NCBI RefSeq assembly: GCF_031846385.1
Contig: NZ_JAVRHV010000001.1
Span: 1 to 64,000, forward strand
Length of the DNA stretch: 64,000 nucleotides
Origin: Urechidicola vernalis
GTDB lineage: Bacteria; Bacteroidota; Bacteroidia; Flavobacteriales; Flavobacteriaceae
Reading direction: 5' to 3'
Shown here in pieces: positions 1 through 8,204 of the stretch (position 1 is its first letter; the number at the start of each line of letters is the position of its first letter). Under the pieces are notes generated by a model. It had not been told where the DNA came from, made no database searches, and was given only the letters and a program-made list of their open reading frames with translations. Position numbers and translations under genes: made by a program.

Positions 1-119
1 GCTTATTGTTAGAGAATTATGAGTATTTAGTTTTTAGTTTTATTTATAAAAACATTAACGTATTTTAAGAATTTGATTTCGTTTTTTCGCGCTAAGTTCG
101 TGGTCTTAAAAAATTAACT
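1..119. other. Upstream region at window edge
   Basis: AT-rich non-coding sequence before the first gene. I see no clear -7 box (TAnnTTTG), no hairpin terminator and no RNA gene. The upstream neighbour lies outside the window. Confidence 0.4.
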
Positions 120-1022
120 ATGACCAAACTTAAATTAAATACCAGTATTTTAATTATTTTCTTTTTAGCACTCTATTCTTGTTCAAATGATGATCTAGAA
201 CCTACAAACGATCTGTACATACATATTCCTGATAATAATTTTGAAGGAAAACTTATAGAGCAAGGAATTGATACTGATGGATTGATAAATGAGAAGATGT
301 TAAGAAAAGATGCGGAAAAAGCAACCTATTTAGATTTGAATGTAGCAACAGAATTTGAAAGGATTGATGATTTATCGGGAATTGAAGGCTTTGTAAATTT
401 GAAATTCTTATCATCAGCAAATCAGAATATTGAAAGTGTTGATTTAAGTAAGAATGTTTCGTTGGATACTTTATATCTACTTGGAAATAGTATTTCGAGC
501 ATTGATTTAAGCCACAATAGAAATTTGATTTTTATTGACATTCAATCAAACAATCTCAATTCCATTGATGGCCTTGCTAATTTGGATTATTTGAAAGACT
601 TGGATTTATCTTGGAACAATTTTGAAGAGTTTAGTATTCATAATGAATCACTTGAAATATTACACTTTAGCCATAATAATTTGGTATCTCTAGATACGGA
701 TGGTGCAATTAATCTAGAACATATATTTATGCCAAGTAATCAACTAGAATCTGTCGATTTTAGTACAAACTCTTCCTTAGAAACATTATTGATTTCTGGA
801 AATAACATTGAAAATATTGGTTTAGAGAATAATGTAAAATTAACGCACTTATATATTACGAGTAATTCCCTTACGTATCTTGATGTGAGTAATAATATGA
901 TGTTAGAGGATCTAAGAGTATTTGATAACCCGGAGTTGTCTTGTATTAAGATTGGTACAGTTCAAAATATTCCGATGGTATCAAAGTCAGACTCACATGA
1001 ATTGAATAGTGATTGTGATTAG
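120..1022 (+). CDS. Leucine-rich-repeat lipoprotein
   Basis: A predicted surface or periplasmic lipoprotein of 300 residues. The N-terminus is a lipoprotein signal peptide: basic residues, a hydrophobic core, then LYSC with Cys21 as the lipidation site, followed by SNDD. From about residue 90 to 285 there are degenerate leucine-rich repeats of about 21 residues (LxxLxLSxNxL style, for example near 'LDLSWNNFEEF'), giving a curved solenoid that usually binds proteins or glycans. A short Cys-containing C-terminal segment (LSCIKIG) follows the repeats, a common ending for Bacteroidota LRR lipoproteins. No catalytic domain is present. The lipobox and LRR calls rest on visible sequence. Any ligand or role in adhesion would be a guess. 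The ATG at 120 is the natural start because it heads the signal peptide. Confidence 0.85.
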   Translation: MTKLKLNTSILIIFFLALYSCSNDDLEPTNDLYIHIPDNNFEGKLIEQGIDTDGLINEKMLRKDAEKATYLDLNVATEFERIDDLSGIEGFVNLKFLSSANQNIESVDLSKNVSLDTLYLLGNSISSIDLSHNRNLIFIDIQSNNLNSIDGLANLDYLKDLDLSWNNFEEFSIHNESLEILHFSHNNLVSLDTDGAINLEHIFMPSNQLESVDFSTNSSLETLLISGNNIENIGLENNVKLTHLYITSNSLTYLDVSNNMMLEDLRVFDNPELSCIKIGTVQNIPMVSKSDSHELNSDCD

Positions 1023-1078
1023 TTGGTATAAATAGACTAATTTTATTATGATCTTCACGAATATTTAAATTATTCAAA

Positions 1079-1756
1079 ATGTCAGAATCTGGATACTTAA
1101 ATACATTAGAAACTGAATTTAAGCGTAATGCTGATGTTGCTATTGCGGAACAGCAAATGGCCTATATGCGGAATCAGTTTAAATGCTTTGGGCTAAAGAC
1201 ACCTCTAAGAAGAGAGTTGCAAAAACCTTTTTTAGTAAAAGCATATTTGCCTGAGAAAGGAGAAGTTGCTGATCTCGTAAGTGAGTTATGGGGTAGACCG
1301 CAGCGGGAATTTCAGTATTTTGGACAAGAGTTGGCTTTTAAATATGTAAAAGTTCAAGAAAGGAATGACGTTGTTTTATACGAATATATGATAACTCATA
1401 AATCTTGGTGGGATACAGTTGATTTTATCGCAGTTAAACTGTTGGGAACTTATTTTAAGAAATTTCCTGAACAACGGAATATTTATGTTCGAAAATGGTT
1501 GGAGTCGAATAATATTTGGTTGCAACGATCAGCATTGTTATTTCAATTAAAATACAAATCAGAAATGGATAGGGAATTGTTGAGAACTACAATAGTTTCA
1601 TTATTAGGTAGTAAAGAGTTCTTTATAAATAAGGCGATTGGTTGGGTATTAAGGGAATATAGTAGAACAAATCCTAAATGGGTGGTTGAATTTGCTAATT
1701 TTGTCCAATTAAATAATTTAAGTAGGAGAGAGGCTTTACGTTTGATTAAGAATTGA
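1079..1756 (+). CDS. AlkD-like DNA alkylation repair protein (HEAT-like glycosylase)
   Basis: 225 residues, the usual size for the AlkC/AlkD superfamily of HEAT-like-repeat DNA glycosylases that excise N3- and N7-alkylpurines. Residues corresponding to the Bacillus cereus AlkD active site are present at the right spacing: Trp111 and Asp115 within SWWDTVDF, and Trp189 in IGWVLREY (AlkD uses Trp109, Asp113 and Trp187, a constant offset of two). The early KTPLRRELQKPF segment is also typical. The gene converges on dinB with a 1-nt gap, so it sits against a cluster of damage-response genes, but it is on its own transcript and I see no operator-like palindrome upstream. Enzymatic activity is inferred from the residues. 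The fold assignment is strong. Confidence 0.9.
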   Translation: MSESGYLNTLETEFKRNADVAIAEQQMAYMRNQFKCFGLKTPLRRELQKPFLVKAYLPEKGEVADLVSELWGRPQREFQYFGQELAFKYVKVQERNDVVLYEYMITHKSWWDTVDFIAVKLLGTYFKKFPEQRNIYVRKWLESNNIWLQRSALLFQLKYKSEMDRELLRTTIVSLLGSKEFFINKAIGWVLREYSRTNPKWVVEFANFVQLNNLSRREALRLIKN

Positions 1757-1757
1757 T

Positions 1758-2978
1758 CTATCTTCTGCGATTTGCTAATAAAGGTGGAGGCTCGCCATTA
1801 AAAGGGTTCCACCGACTAATACTTTTGGCATCCATGCCAGCAGCACGCATTACTTTACGATCTCCATAGCGTTCACGCATTTTATCCATGGCTTGGTAGA
1901 GACTCATAATTTTATCATTATCCTCAAATAGGTTAATTTGATGCCCACCACTTACCAAATGGCTAAATTTCACTCCAATTAGCCGCACCAATAACCTGCG
2001 TTGGTAGAGGCTTTCATATAAATCCATTACAATAGGTAAAATAGTATGATCAGAAGAACTGTATGGGATTCGTTTTTGTTTGGTATAGGTTTGAAAATCG
2101 GAATAACGAATTTTAAAGGTTACACAGGCAGTCAATTTATCACCTCTGCGTAATTGATAAATTAAATTTTCTGCCATAGCCACAATAATACTTTTCAGTT
2201 TTGCTACATCTGTAGTGTCTTTGTCAAACGTACGCTCGGTTGAAATAGATTTACGCTCATGATATTTTATTACTGGTGTATTGTCTATACCATTGGCTTT
2301 TTTCCAAATAGTTCCACCGGATTTTCCAAATACTTTGGTCATCATTGCTACAGGCATTTCTTGTACGGTTTGTATGCGTTTAATACCTAAATCACACAGT
2401 GTAGTATATGTTTTTTCGCCTACCATCGGAATTTTACGCACTGAAAGTGGAGCCAAAAATGGTTTTTCGGTACCGGTATCAATTTTGAGTTCATTATTAG
2501 GCTTGGCTTCGCCCGTAGCAATTTTAGAAACTGTTTTGTTAACCGAGAGCCCGAATGAAATAGGCAATCCTGTTTCGCTCATAATCTTACTTCGCAATTC
2601 AGATGCTAGTTGATGGCAGCCAAAAAACTGATCCATTCCAGTTAAATCGATATAGAACTCGTCTATAGAAGATTTTTCATACAATGGAACACTATCGTTA
2701 ATAACGTCAGTAACTAGTTTAGAATACTTGGTATACACTCCAGAATTTCCTCTAAGTACAATGGCTTCAGGACATAATTGTTTTGCCATACGCATAGGCA
2801 TAGCAGAATGCACTCCATATTTACGTGCTTCATAACTACAAGATGCTACCACACCGCGATCAGAGGTACCACCAATTAGTACCGGCCTATTATTTAGTTT
2901 GCTATCCATCAAGCGTTCACAAGACACAAAAAAAGTGTCTAAATCCATATGTACTATAGATCTCTTTAACTGTGTCAT
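1758..2978 (-). CDS. dinB: DNA polymerase IV (Y-family translesion polymerase)
   Basis: A 406-residue Y-family polymerase for error-prone bypass of DNA lesions. Catalytic carboxylates are intact: Asp12 in HMDLDTFF and Asp106/Glu107 in SSIDEFYIDLTG. The little-finger region is followed by QINLF at residues 347-351, a good match to the beta-clamp-binding motif QxxLF, so interaction with the sliding clamp is expected. The start codon overlaps the stop of dnaE by 4 nt (ATGA), so the two are translationally coupled and transcribed from the promoter near 5990. In other bacteria an imuB-like Y-family protein partners the second DnaE in a mutasome. Here a catalytically complete DinB occupies that place. 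Identity is clear. The pairing with the neighbouring DnaE is inference from operon structure. Confidence 0.96.
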   Translation of the reverse strand: MTQLKRSIVHMDLDTFFVSCERLMDSKLNNRPVLIGGTSDRGVVASCSYEARKYGVHSAMPMRMAKQLCPEAIVLRGNSGVYTKYSKLVTDVINDSVPLYEKSSIDEFYIDLTGMDQFFGCHQLASELRSKIMSETGLPISFGLSVNKTVSKIATGEAKPNNELKIDTGTEKPFLAPLSVRKIPMVGEKTYTTLCDLGIKRIQTVQEMPVAMMTKVFGKSGGTIWKKANGIDNTPVIKYHERKSISTERTFDKDTTDVAKLKSIIVAMAENLIYQLRRGDKLTACVTFKIRYSDFQTYTKQKRIPYSSSDHTILPIVMDLYESLYQRRLLVRLIGVKFSHLVSGGHQINLFEDNDKIMSLYQAMDKMRERYGDRKVMRAAGMDAKSISRWNPFNGEPPPLLANRRR

Positions 2979-5944
2979 GTTGTTATGATTTTTGTTTCAT
3001 CAACATATCGAGGATCTTGAATAATGGCAAGTTTTTCACAGTAGGAAACTTCTATATTTACACAGTCAAATTCAGCAATGACTTTCCCTGTTATTTCATA
3101 CACACCACGACCTTTTAATGGGTGCTTTTTAGCAATAGGAGGAAAGTGCACCGTGTCTATATGATCACCTTCAAAATCTATAAAATTTCCAAAATACATT
3201 AAATCGCCTTTAGAAGTGGGTGTCTTTTTTGCCGTTACATAATAACCATATACTGTAACTATTTTATTAAGATGTTGGAGTAAATCTTTGGCTAATAGTC
3301 TATTTTCAATTGGATTCTTCAATAACAAGAATGGATTGCACAACGGAAAACCAATATATTGTAATTCGTCAAAGGCATCTTCATATTGAGCAGCACTTAA
3401 TTCAGGCGTATCAAACGTTATTTTTTCTGATTTAAAAAGTGTAACCACGTGCTCTTCGGTTGGTACTTTGTTTACTTTCATATAGGCTTCCCATAGCAGT
3501 TCACGTTTGTTACGCTGCATAAAAGCAAAAGCATTCACTTTAATTAAAATGGTGAGTTGTTCTAATGAAATAGTCACGCGGTCTATAAAATCATCTAAAT
3601 CTATAAATGAACCATTTTTAGTTCGTTCTGTAATTAATTTTTGCGCGTTGTTAGATTCAAACGAATGTAAGTTCATAAAGCCTAAATAAATATCATTTCC
3701 TCTTATATAGTTTTGATAATATGATTTATTAATATGTACTGAATGAATAACCCCTCCATTCATGCGTGCTTCATGTACATAGTATTCTGCGCGATAAAAT
3801 CCACCACCATTATTGAGTGTGGCTACCATATATTCTAAGGGGTAATAGGCTTTTAAAAACAGGCTTTGATAACTTTCTACAGCATAAGAAGCCGAATGTC
3901 CTTTTGCAAAAGCATAGCCAGCAAAACTTTCTATTTGTCGCCAAATTTCAGTGGTGAGTTGTGAACTATGCCCTTTATTTTTACAATTCTCAAAAAACTG
4001 ATTTTTGACCTTTAAAAATTCTTCTCGAGACCTAAATTTACCACTCATACCACGACGTAGCATATCGGCTTCTCCTAAATTTAAACCACCAAAATAATGC
4101 GCCACTTTAATCACGTCTTCTTGATAAACCATTACGCCATAGGTCTCTGGCATAATATCTAATAAAATAGGATGTGCATCTTTACGTCGTTTGGGGTCGC
4201 GATAGCGTTGAATATATTCGCGCATCATTCCAGATTTAGCTACCCCAGGTCTAATTACAGAACTAGCAGCAACCAAACCTAAATAATTATCTACTTCTAA
4301 TTTTTTCAAAAGCATCCGCATAGCAGGAGACTCCACATAAAAGCAGCCAATGGCTTTTGCTTTTCTAAGCATATTTTTAATTCTGACATCTTCTTTAAAG
4401 CGTTTGATATCGTGAATATCTATGGGTGGTAACTCAGGGTTGTTGTAGTGTATAATATCTACAGTTTCACGTATTTTTCCCAACCCTCGTTGACTCAAAA
4501 TATCGAATTTGTATAAACCAATATCTTCTGCCACCACCATATCAAACATAGCGGTAGAAAAACCTTTAGGAGGCATAAATGTTGCAACATAGTTATGTAT
4601 GGGTTTATCAGAAATTAAGATGCCACCTGCATGAATTCCTAAATAATTAGGAAAACCTTGAATGTATTTACTATAAATCAATACCAGTTTTGAAAGTTTA
4701 TCGAGTTGTTCTACCTGAAAAGCACCACTAGAGAGTTTGTCTATTTCTGATTTTGGCAAACCAAAGACTTTACCTAATTCACGCACAGAAGCCTTATATT
4801 TAAAGGTGTTGTATACGGTAATAAGTGCAGTGTGCTTAAAACGCTTAAAAATAAAATGCATTATATCATCACGATCTCGCCAAGAGAAATCGATGTCAAA
4901 ATCGGGTGGATTGGTACGGTATAAATTAATAAATCGTTCAAAATACAAATCTAACTCTATAGGGTCTACATCGGTAATACGTAATAAATATGCCACCACG
5001 CTATTGGCACCACTACCACGACCAACATAAAAATAGTCTTTGCTTTGGGCATATTTTAAGATCTTCCAGTTGATGAGAAAATAGGAAACAAAGCCTTTTT
5101 CTTTAATGATTGACAATTCCTTTTCTAATCGATTAAAAACACGCCTTCCAATTCTTTTATACCGATAATGTAGGCCTTCATAGGCCAATTTCTTCAAAAG
5201 TTTAAAATCTAATGATGCATTATGGGTGTATGTCTGTTGATTTTTAGAAACAGTTGCGGTAATATCAATGGTAATGCTACAAGTGTCTAAGATATGTTGG
5301 GTATTTTCTATAAGTTTTGGAAACTCGGCATATAAACTTTTAAGTGTTTCAATTGGTAACATGATATCCGTTTCAGAGCCTTGTTCAGATTCAGGGAGTT
5401 TGCTGAGTAGAGTGTTGTTATCTATAGCGCGTAATAGGCGATGTGTATTGAATCCTTTTTTATTTAAAAATGTAACTGTTTTTAGAATTACTAATTTATG
5501 TAAGTACTGTTTCCATTTAGAAAATTTAAGGGTGTTTAAATCTTGCGGACATACGCCTATAAATTCATGTGATTCTAATTCAAAAAAATCATTTTGAAAG
5601 GGGTAAATTACGTAGGTATTTGGCAAAAACTTAGCACGATTTGGAATTTTAAAATTTGCTTGATGTAAGAATCCTGACAGGTACTTATTGATATGAAAAT
5701 AGCCGTTATCATTTTGAGCAATCATAATGAATTTTTGGGAGGTATTATTTCTAAAATCGACGCCTAGAATAGGTTTAAGCCCATTTTTTTGTGCCAAACG
5801 CACAAAATCTAATGCTGCCGTTGTACTATTAATATCTGTTAGTGCTATTGCTTCTAAATGGCTGTCTATTGCTTGTTTTATAAGGGTTTTTGAGTCGATA
5901 GTGCCATAGCGTAAACTATAATATGTATGCGTGTTTAAATACAT
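2975..5944 (-). CDS. dnaE: DNA polymerase III alpha subunit, accessory short type (DnaE2/ImuC-like)
   Basis: A C-family polymerase of 989 residues, shorter than the roughly 1150-1450 of housekeeping DnaE. Domain order: N-terminal PHP domain (about 1-210), palm/fingers (about 250-640), helix-hairpin-helix and OB regions (from about 750; the OB part includes VTVYGYYVTAKK). Palm aspartates are present in PDFDIDFS (Asp350, Asp352), with a third in KFDILSQRG, and the GRGSGANSVVAYLL motif lies near 309-321, so polymerase chemistry should be intact. The PHP site looks degenerate: the first His of the usual HxH is Asn4, and the LTDHGN signature reads LTDINS, so proofreading by this domain is unlikely. 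Operon context with dinB and divergence from an S24 repressor indicate a damage-inducible, mutagenic polymerase rather than the replicative copy. Confidence 0.93.
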   Translation of the reverse strand: MYLNTHTYYSLRYGTIDSKTLIKQAIDSHLEAIALTDINSTTAALDFVRLAQKNGLKPILGVDFRNNTSQKFIMIAQNDNGYFHINKYLSGFLHQANFKIPNRAKFLPNTYVIYPFQNDFFELESHEFIGVCPQDLNTLKFSKWKQYLHKLVILKTVTFLNKKGFNTHRLLRAIDNNTLLSKLPESEQGSETDIMLPIETLKSLYAEFPKLIENTQHILDTCSITIDITATVSKNQQTYTHNASLDFKLLKKLAYEGLHYRYKRIGRRVFNRLEKELSIIKEKGFVSYFLINWKILKYAQSKDYFYVGRGSGANSVVAYLLRITDVDPIELDLYFERFINLYRTNPPDFDIDFSWRDRDDIMHFIFKRFKHTALITVYNTFKYKASVRELGKVFGLPKSEIDKLSSGAFQVEQLDKLSKLVLIYSKYIQGFPNYLGIHAGGILISDKPIHNYVATFMPPKGFSTAMFDMVVAEDIGLYKFDILSQRGLGKIRETVDIIHYNNPELPPIDIHDIKRFKEDVRIKNMLRKAKAIGCFYVESPAMRMLLKKLEVDNYLGLVAASSVIRPGVAKSGMMREYIQRYRDPKRRKDAHPILLDIMPETYGVMVYQEDVIKVAHYFGGLNLGEADMLRRGMSGKFRSREEFLKVKNQFFENCKNKGHSSQLTTEIWRQIESFAGYAFAKGHSASYAVESYQSLFLKAYYPLEYMVATLNNGGGFYRAEYYVHEARMNGGVIHSVHINKSYYQNYIRGNDIYLGFMNLHSFESNNAQKLITERTKNGSFIDLDDFIDRVTISLEQLTILIKVNAFAFMQRNKRELLWEAYMKVNKVPTEEHVVTLFKSEKITFDTPELSAAQYEDAFDELQYIGFPLCNPFLLLKNPIENRLLAKDLLQHLNKIVTVYGYYVTAKKTPTSKGDLMYFGNFIDFEGDHIDTVHFPPIAKKHPLKGRGVYEITGKVIAEFDCVNIEVSYCEKLAIIQDPRYVDETKIITT

Positions 5945-5978
5945 TTTTTAGAAAAATAGGGTAGGAAAAATATTTTTT

Positions 5979-6024
5979 GCTAAATTAGCCAAATATATGA
6001 GCAAGTCTTGCTCACTAAATTAGC
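5979..6024. promoter_or_regulatory. Candidate operator region of the damage-response cluster
   Basis: The 83-bp intergenic between dnaE and the S24 regulator holds three symmetric elements. Two copies of CTAAATTAGC (5980-5989 and 6015-6024) lie 35 bp apart; the first extends to GCTAAATTAGC, an inverted repeat GCTAA/TTAGC around one base. Between them is a perfect palindrome GAGCAAG-T-CTTGCTC (5999-6013). The first box covers the predicted dnaE transcription start and the last lies 3 nt before the regulator's ATG. Repressor binding here would silence both divergent operons. Symmetry and position are seen; the binding protein is inferred from the neighbouring self-cleaving regulator. Confidence 0.6.
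5990..5997 (-). promoter_or_regulatory. -7 promoter element of dnaE-dinB
   Basis: Minus-strand TATATTTG, an exact match to the Bacteroidota -7 consensus TAnnTTTG, 45 nt before the dnaE ATG. The transcription start predicted from it falls inside the GCTAAATTAGC box. I found no convincing TTG at the -33 position. Confidence 0.55.
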
Positions 6025-6027
6025 ATA

Positions 6028-6801
6028 ATGAATTTTTTAGCAAGAAACATAAAACATATACGAAGCCTTAAAAACTTGTCGCAAGAACAGTTTGGAGATG
6101 ATTTAAGTGTGTCGCGTTCGCGCATTAGTTCGTATGAAGAAAACAGAGCTACACCTCCAGTAGATTTTTTGGTGGGCTTGTCGGATTATTTTAAGATTCC
6201 GATAGATATTTTAATTAAGAATGATTTGTCAAAATCGGAAGATGATTCTTTTATAGAAATAGGGCAACACCGTGTTTTATTTCCGATTACTGTGGATGGT
6301 ACCGATGAAGATTTGATAGAAATTGTGCCGGTAGAAGCATCGGCAGGTTATTTAAGAGGGTATGCAGATCCAGAATATATAGAGCATTTAAATAAAATTA
6401 AATTGCCTTTTTTGCCTACAGGAACGCATAGAGCATTTCCTATTAAAGGAGATTCTATGTTACCTGTAAAAAGCGGTTCTTATGTAGTAGCGCGTTTTAT
6501 TGAGGATGTACGTGATGTTAGAAATGGGAAAACATATATTGTTTTAACATTGAATGATGGGTTAGTGTATAAACGTGTATACGACCATATTGAAGAGCAT
6601 GGTACATTGCTATTGGCCTCAGATAACAAAAAGTATGACCCTTATCATGTACCAGTTGATGAAATAATGGAATTATGGGAATTTACCTGTAGTATCAATA
6701 CCCAAGAATATGAGGAACATGAACTAAAAATAAGCAGCATTGCTAATATGTTTAATGAGTTAGGAGTAGAGTTAAAATCTTTAGAAAGACTGGTAAGTTG
6801 A
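6028..6801 (+). CDS. XRE-family S24 (LexA-like) self-cleaving transcriptional regulator
   Basis: 257 residues. The N-terminus (about 5-62) is a Cro/CI-type helix-turn-helix (LSQEQFGDDLSVSRSRISSYE). The C-terminal half is a peptidase S24 domain. The autoproteolysis elements are present: Ala106-Gly107 in VEASAGYLRG as the scissile bond, Ser143 in KGDSMLPVKSG as nucleophile and Lys182 in VYKRV as general base; the Ser-Lys spacing (39) is close to that of LexA (37). Such proteins repress damage genes until RecA filaments stimulate self-cleavage. The gene diverges from dnaE-dinB and heads an operon with the exonuclease fusion and SRAP genes; palindromes next to its ATG suggest autoregulation. It differs from classical LexA, whose N-terminal domain is a winged helix, so its operator should be different too. 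The RecA dependence is inference. Confidence 0.93.
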   Translation: MNFLARNIKHIRSLKNLSQEQFGDDLSVSRSRISSYEENRATPPVDFLVGLSDYFKIPIDILIKNDLSKSEDDSFIEIGQHRVLFPITVDGTDEDLIEIVPVEASAGYLRGYADPEYIEHLNKIKLPFLPTGTHRAFPIKGDSMLPVKSGSYVVARFIEDVRDVRNGKTYIVLTLNDGLVYKRVYDHIEEHGTLLLASDNKKYDPYHVPVDEIMELWEFTCSINTQEYEEHELKISSIANMFNELGVELKSLERLVS

Positions 6802-8204
6802 ATTACGCCATAATTGACATAGAAACTACCGGAGGAACTAAAATTACAGAGATTTCCATTTTTATTTTTGATGGAGAAAAGGTAATAGATGAATTTACAA
6901 CCCTTGTAAACCCCGAGGCTTACATTCCGCCATTTATTACCAATTTAACCGGTATTAATAGTGCTATGGTACAGAATGCACCTAAGTTTTATGAAATAGC
7001 AAAAAAGGTGGCAGAGATTACTAAGGATACCATTTTTGTAGCACATAATGTTAATTTTGATTATAATATTATTCATAGTGAGTTTAAAGATTTGGGCTTC
7101 GACTTTAAACGAAAGAAACTTTGTACTGTGCGTTTGTCTCGAAAATTAATACCAGGATTGAAATCTTATAGTTTAGGAGCCATTTGTGCTGCTGAAAATA
7201 TTACAATTGTTGATAGACACAGAGCACGAGGGGATGCAGAGGCTACTACTATTTTGTTTGAGAAATTATTGAACTTGGATGATAAACGTGTGTTTGAATC
7301 CTTTTTGAATCCCAGATCTAGACAAGCAACATTACCGCCGCTACTAAGCAAAGATATTGTTGATGGTTTGCCAACTAAAGAAGGTGTTTATTATTTTTAT
7401 GATTCCAAGGGAGCTATAATTTATGTCGGTAAAGCCAATAATATAAAGCAACGAGTATTGAGTCATTTTTATGACAAAGCCAAGAAGGAAGTGGCCATGT
7501 GTTTAGAAATTACAAATATTACCTTTAAGGAAACAGGAAGTGAATTATTGGCGTTGTTGTTAGAATCATCAGAGATTAAACATTTCTTTCCAAAATACAA
7601 TCGCGCACAACGAAGAGCAAGAGAGAGTATTGGCTTATTTGCTTATGAAGATCGTAAGGGCATACTTCATTTAGCCTATAACTCCTTAAAATTGGTTAAA
7701 AATCCATTGATAAAGTTTTATAATAACGCAGCATGTAGACAATTTTTAGAGAAGTTGTGTGAGGAATTTGAGTTGTGTCCAAAGTATTGTCATTTGCAAA
7801 CTAATGTAGAACGTTGTTTTCATTATCAAATTAAACAATGCAAAGGAATTTGTAAAGAAGAAGAAGCTGTCGAAGATTATAATGATAGAGTGCTAGAAGC
7901 CATTGCTTCGGTTAAGTACGAAGCCGATAATTTTATCATTCAAGAAAAGGGAAGATCATCAGAAGAAATAGCCTTTGTATTGATAACCAATAGTATATAT
8001 AGAGGTTTCGGTTATTTGCCAGTAAACGGTATATATAGGCCAAAGGATTATAAAGATGCACTTTTAATGCAACGTGATAATGGAGATGTAAAGCGCATTC
8101 TAAATTCGTATTTAAAGAATGAAGAAATTACATTAACAAGTTTAGGTACTGAATTTGAGAATATAAATTTTGAAGAAAATGTGCTATCAAACGCGTTTAA
8201 TTAA
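6798..8204 (+). CDS. DnaQ-type exonuclease fused to UvrC/Cho-type GIY-YIG nuclease
   Basis: A 468-residue fusion. Residues 1-160 form a DEDDh 3'-5' exonuclease: Asp7 and Glu9 in DIETTGG, Asp88 in HNVNFDYN, His141 and Asp146 in HRARGDAE. Residues 190-275 form a GIY-YIG endonuclease: Tyr198 (GVYYF), Tyr209 (YVGKAN), Arg219 and Glu249. Cysteines 327/331, 340, 348 and 352 follow; ERC-x7-C-x3-C matches the [4Fe-4S]-binding segment of UvrC. The helix-hairpin-helix and RNase H-like 5'-incision half of UvrC is missing, so only a Cho-like 3' incision is expected. The start is TTG at 6798, overlapping the regulator's TGA (TTGA), which implies translational coupling. The exonuclease could edit for the neighbouring DnaE or resect ends after incision; neither is shown by sequence. 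Confidence 0.9.
   Translation: MNYAIIDIETTGGTKITEISIFIFDGEKVIDEFTTLVNPEAYIPPFITNLTGINSAMVQNAPKFYEIAKKVAEITKDTIFVAHNVNFDYNIIHSEFKDLGFDFKRKKLCTVRLSRKLIPGLKSYSLGAICAAENITIVDRHRARGDAEATTILFEKLLNLDDKRVFESFLNPRSRQATLPPLLSKDIVDGLPTKEGVYYFYDSKGAIIYVGKANNIKQRVLSHFYDKAKKEVAMCLEITNITFKETGSELLALLLESSEIKHFFPKYNRAQRRARESIGLFAYEDRKGILHLAYNSLKLVKNPLIKFYNNAACRQFLEKLCEEFELCPKYCHLQTNVERCFHYQIKQCKGICKEEEAVEDYNDRVLEAIASVKYEADNFIIQEKGRSSEEIAFVLITNSIYRGFGYLPVNGIYRPKDYKDALLMQRDNGDVKRILNSYLKNEEITLTSLGTEFENINFEENVLSNAFN

Noticed and set aside
420..980. Repeated short motifs with about 63-bp period
   Set aside because: Encoded leucine-rich repeats; not a CRISPR or satellite.
2281..2613. 110-codon plus-strand frame inside dinB
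   Set aside because: Antisense to conserved DinB motifs; no start-site signal.
5268..5597. 109-codon open frame on the plus strand inside dnaE
   Set aside because: Lies wholly antisense to a well-conserved gene; no family resemblance, no promoter or signal; typical shadow frame.
5971..5979. TATTTTTTG as the plus-strand promoter of the S24 regulator
   Set aside because: One base too long for TAnnTTTG and no -33 partner; left uncalled.
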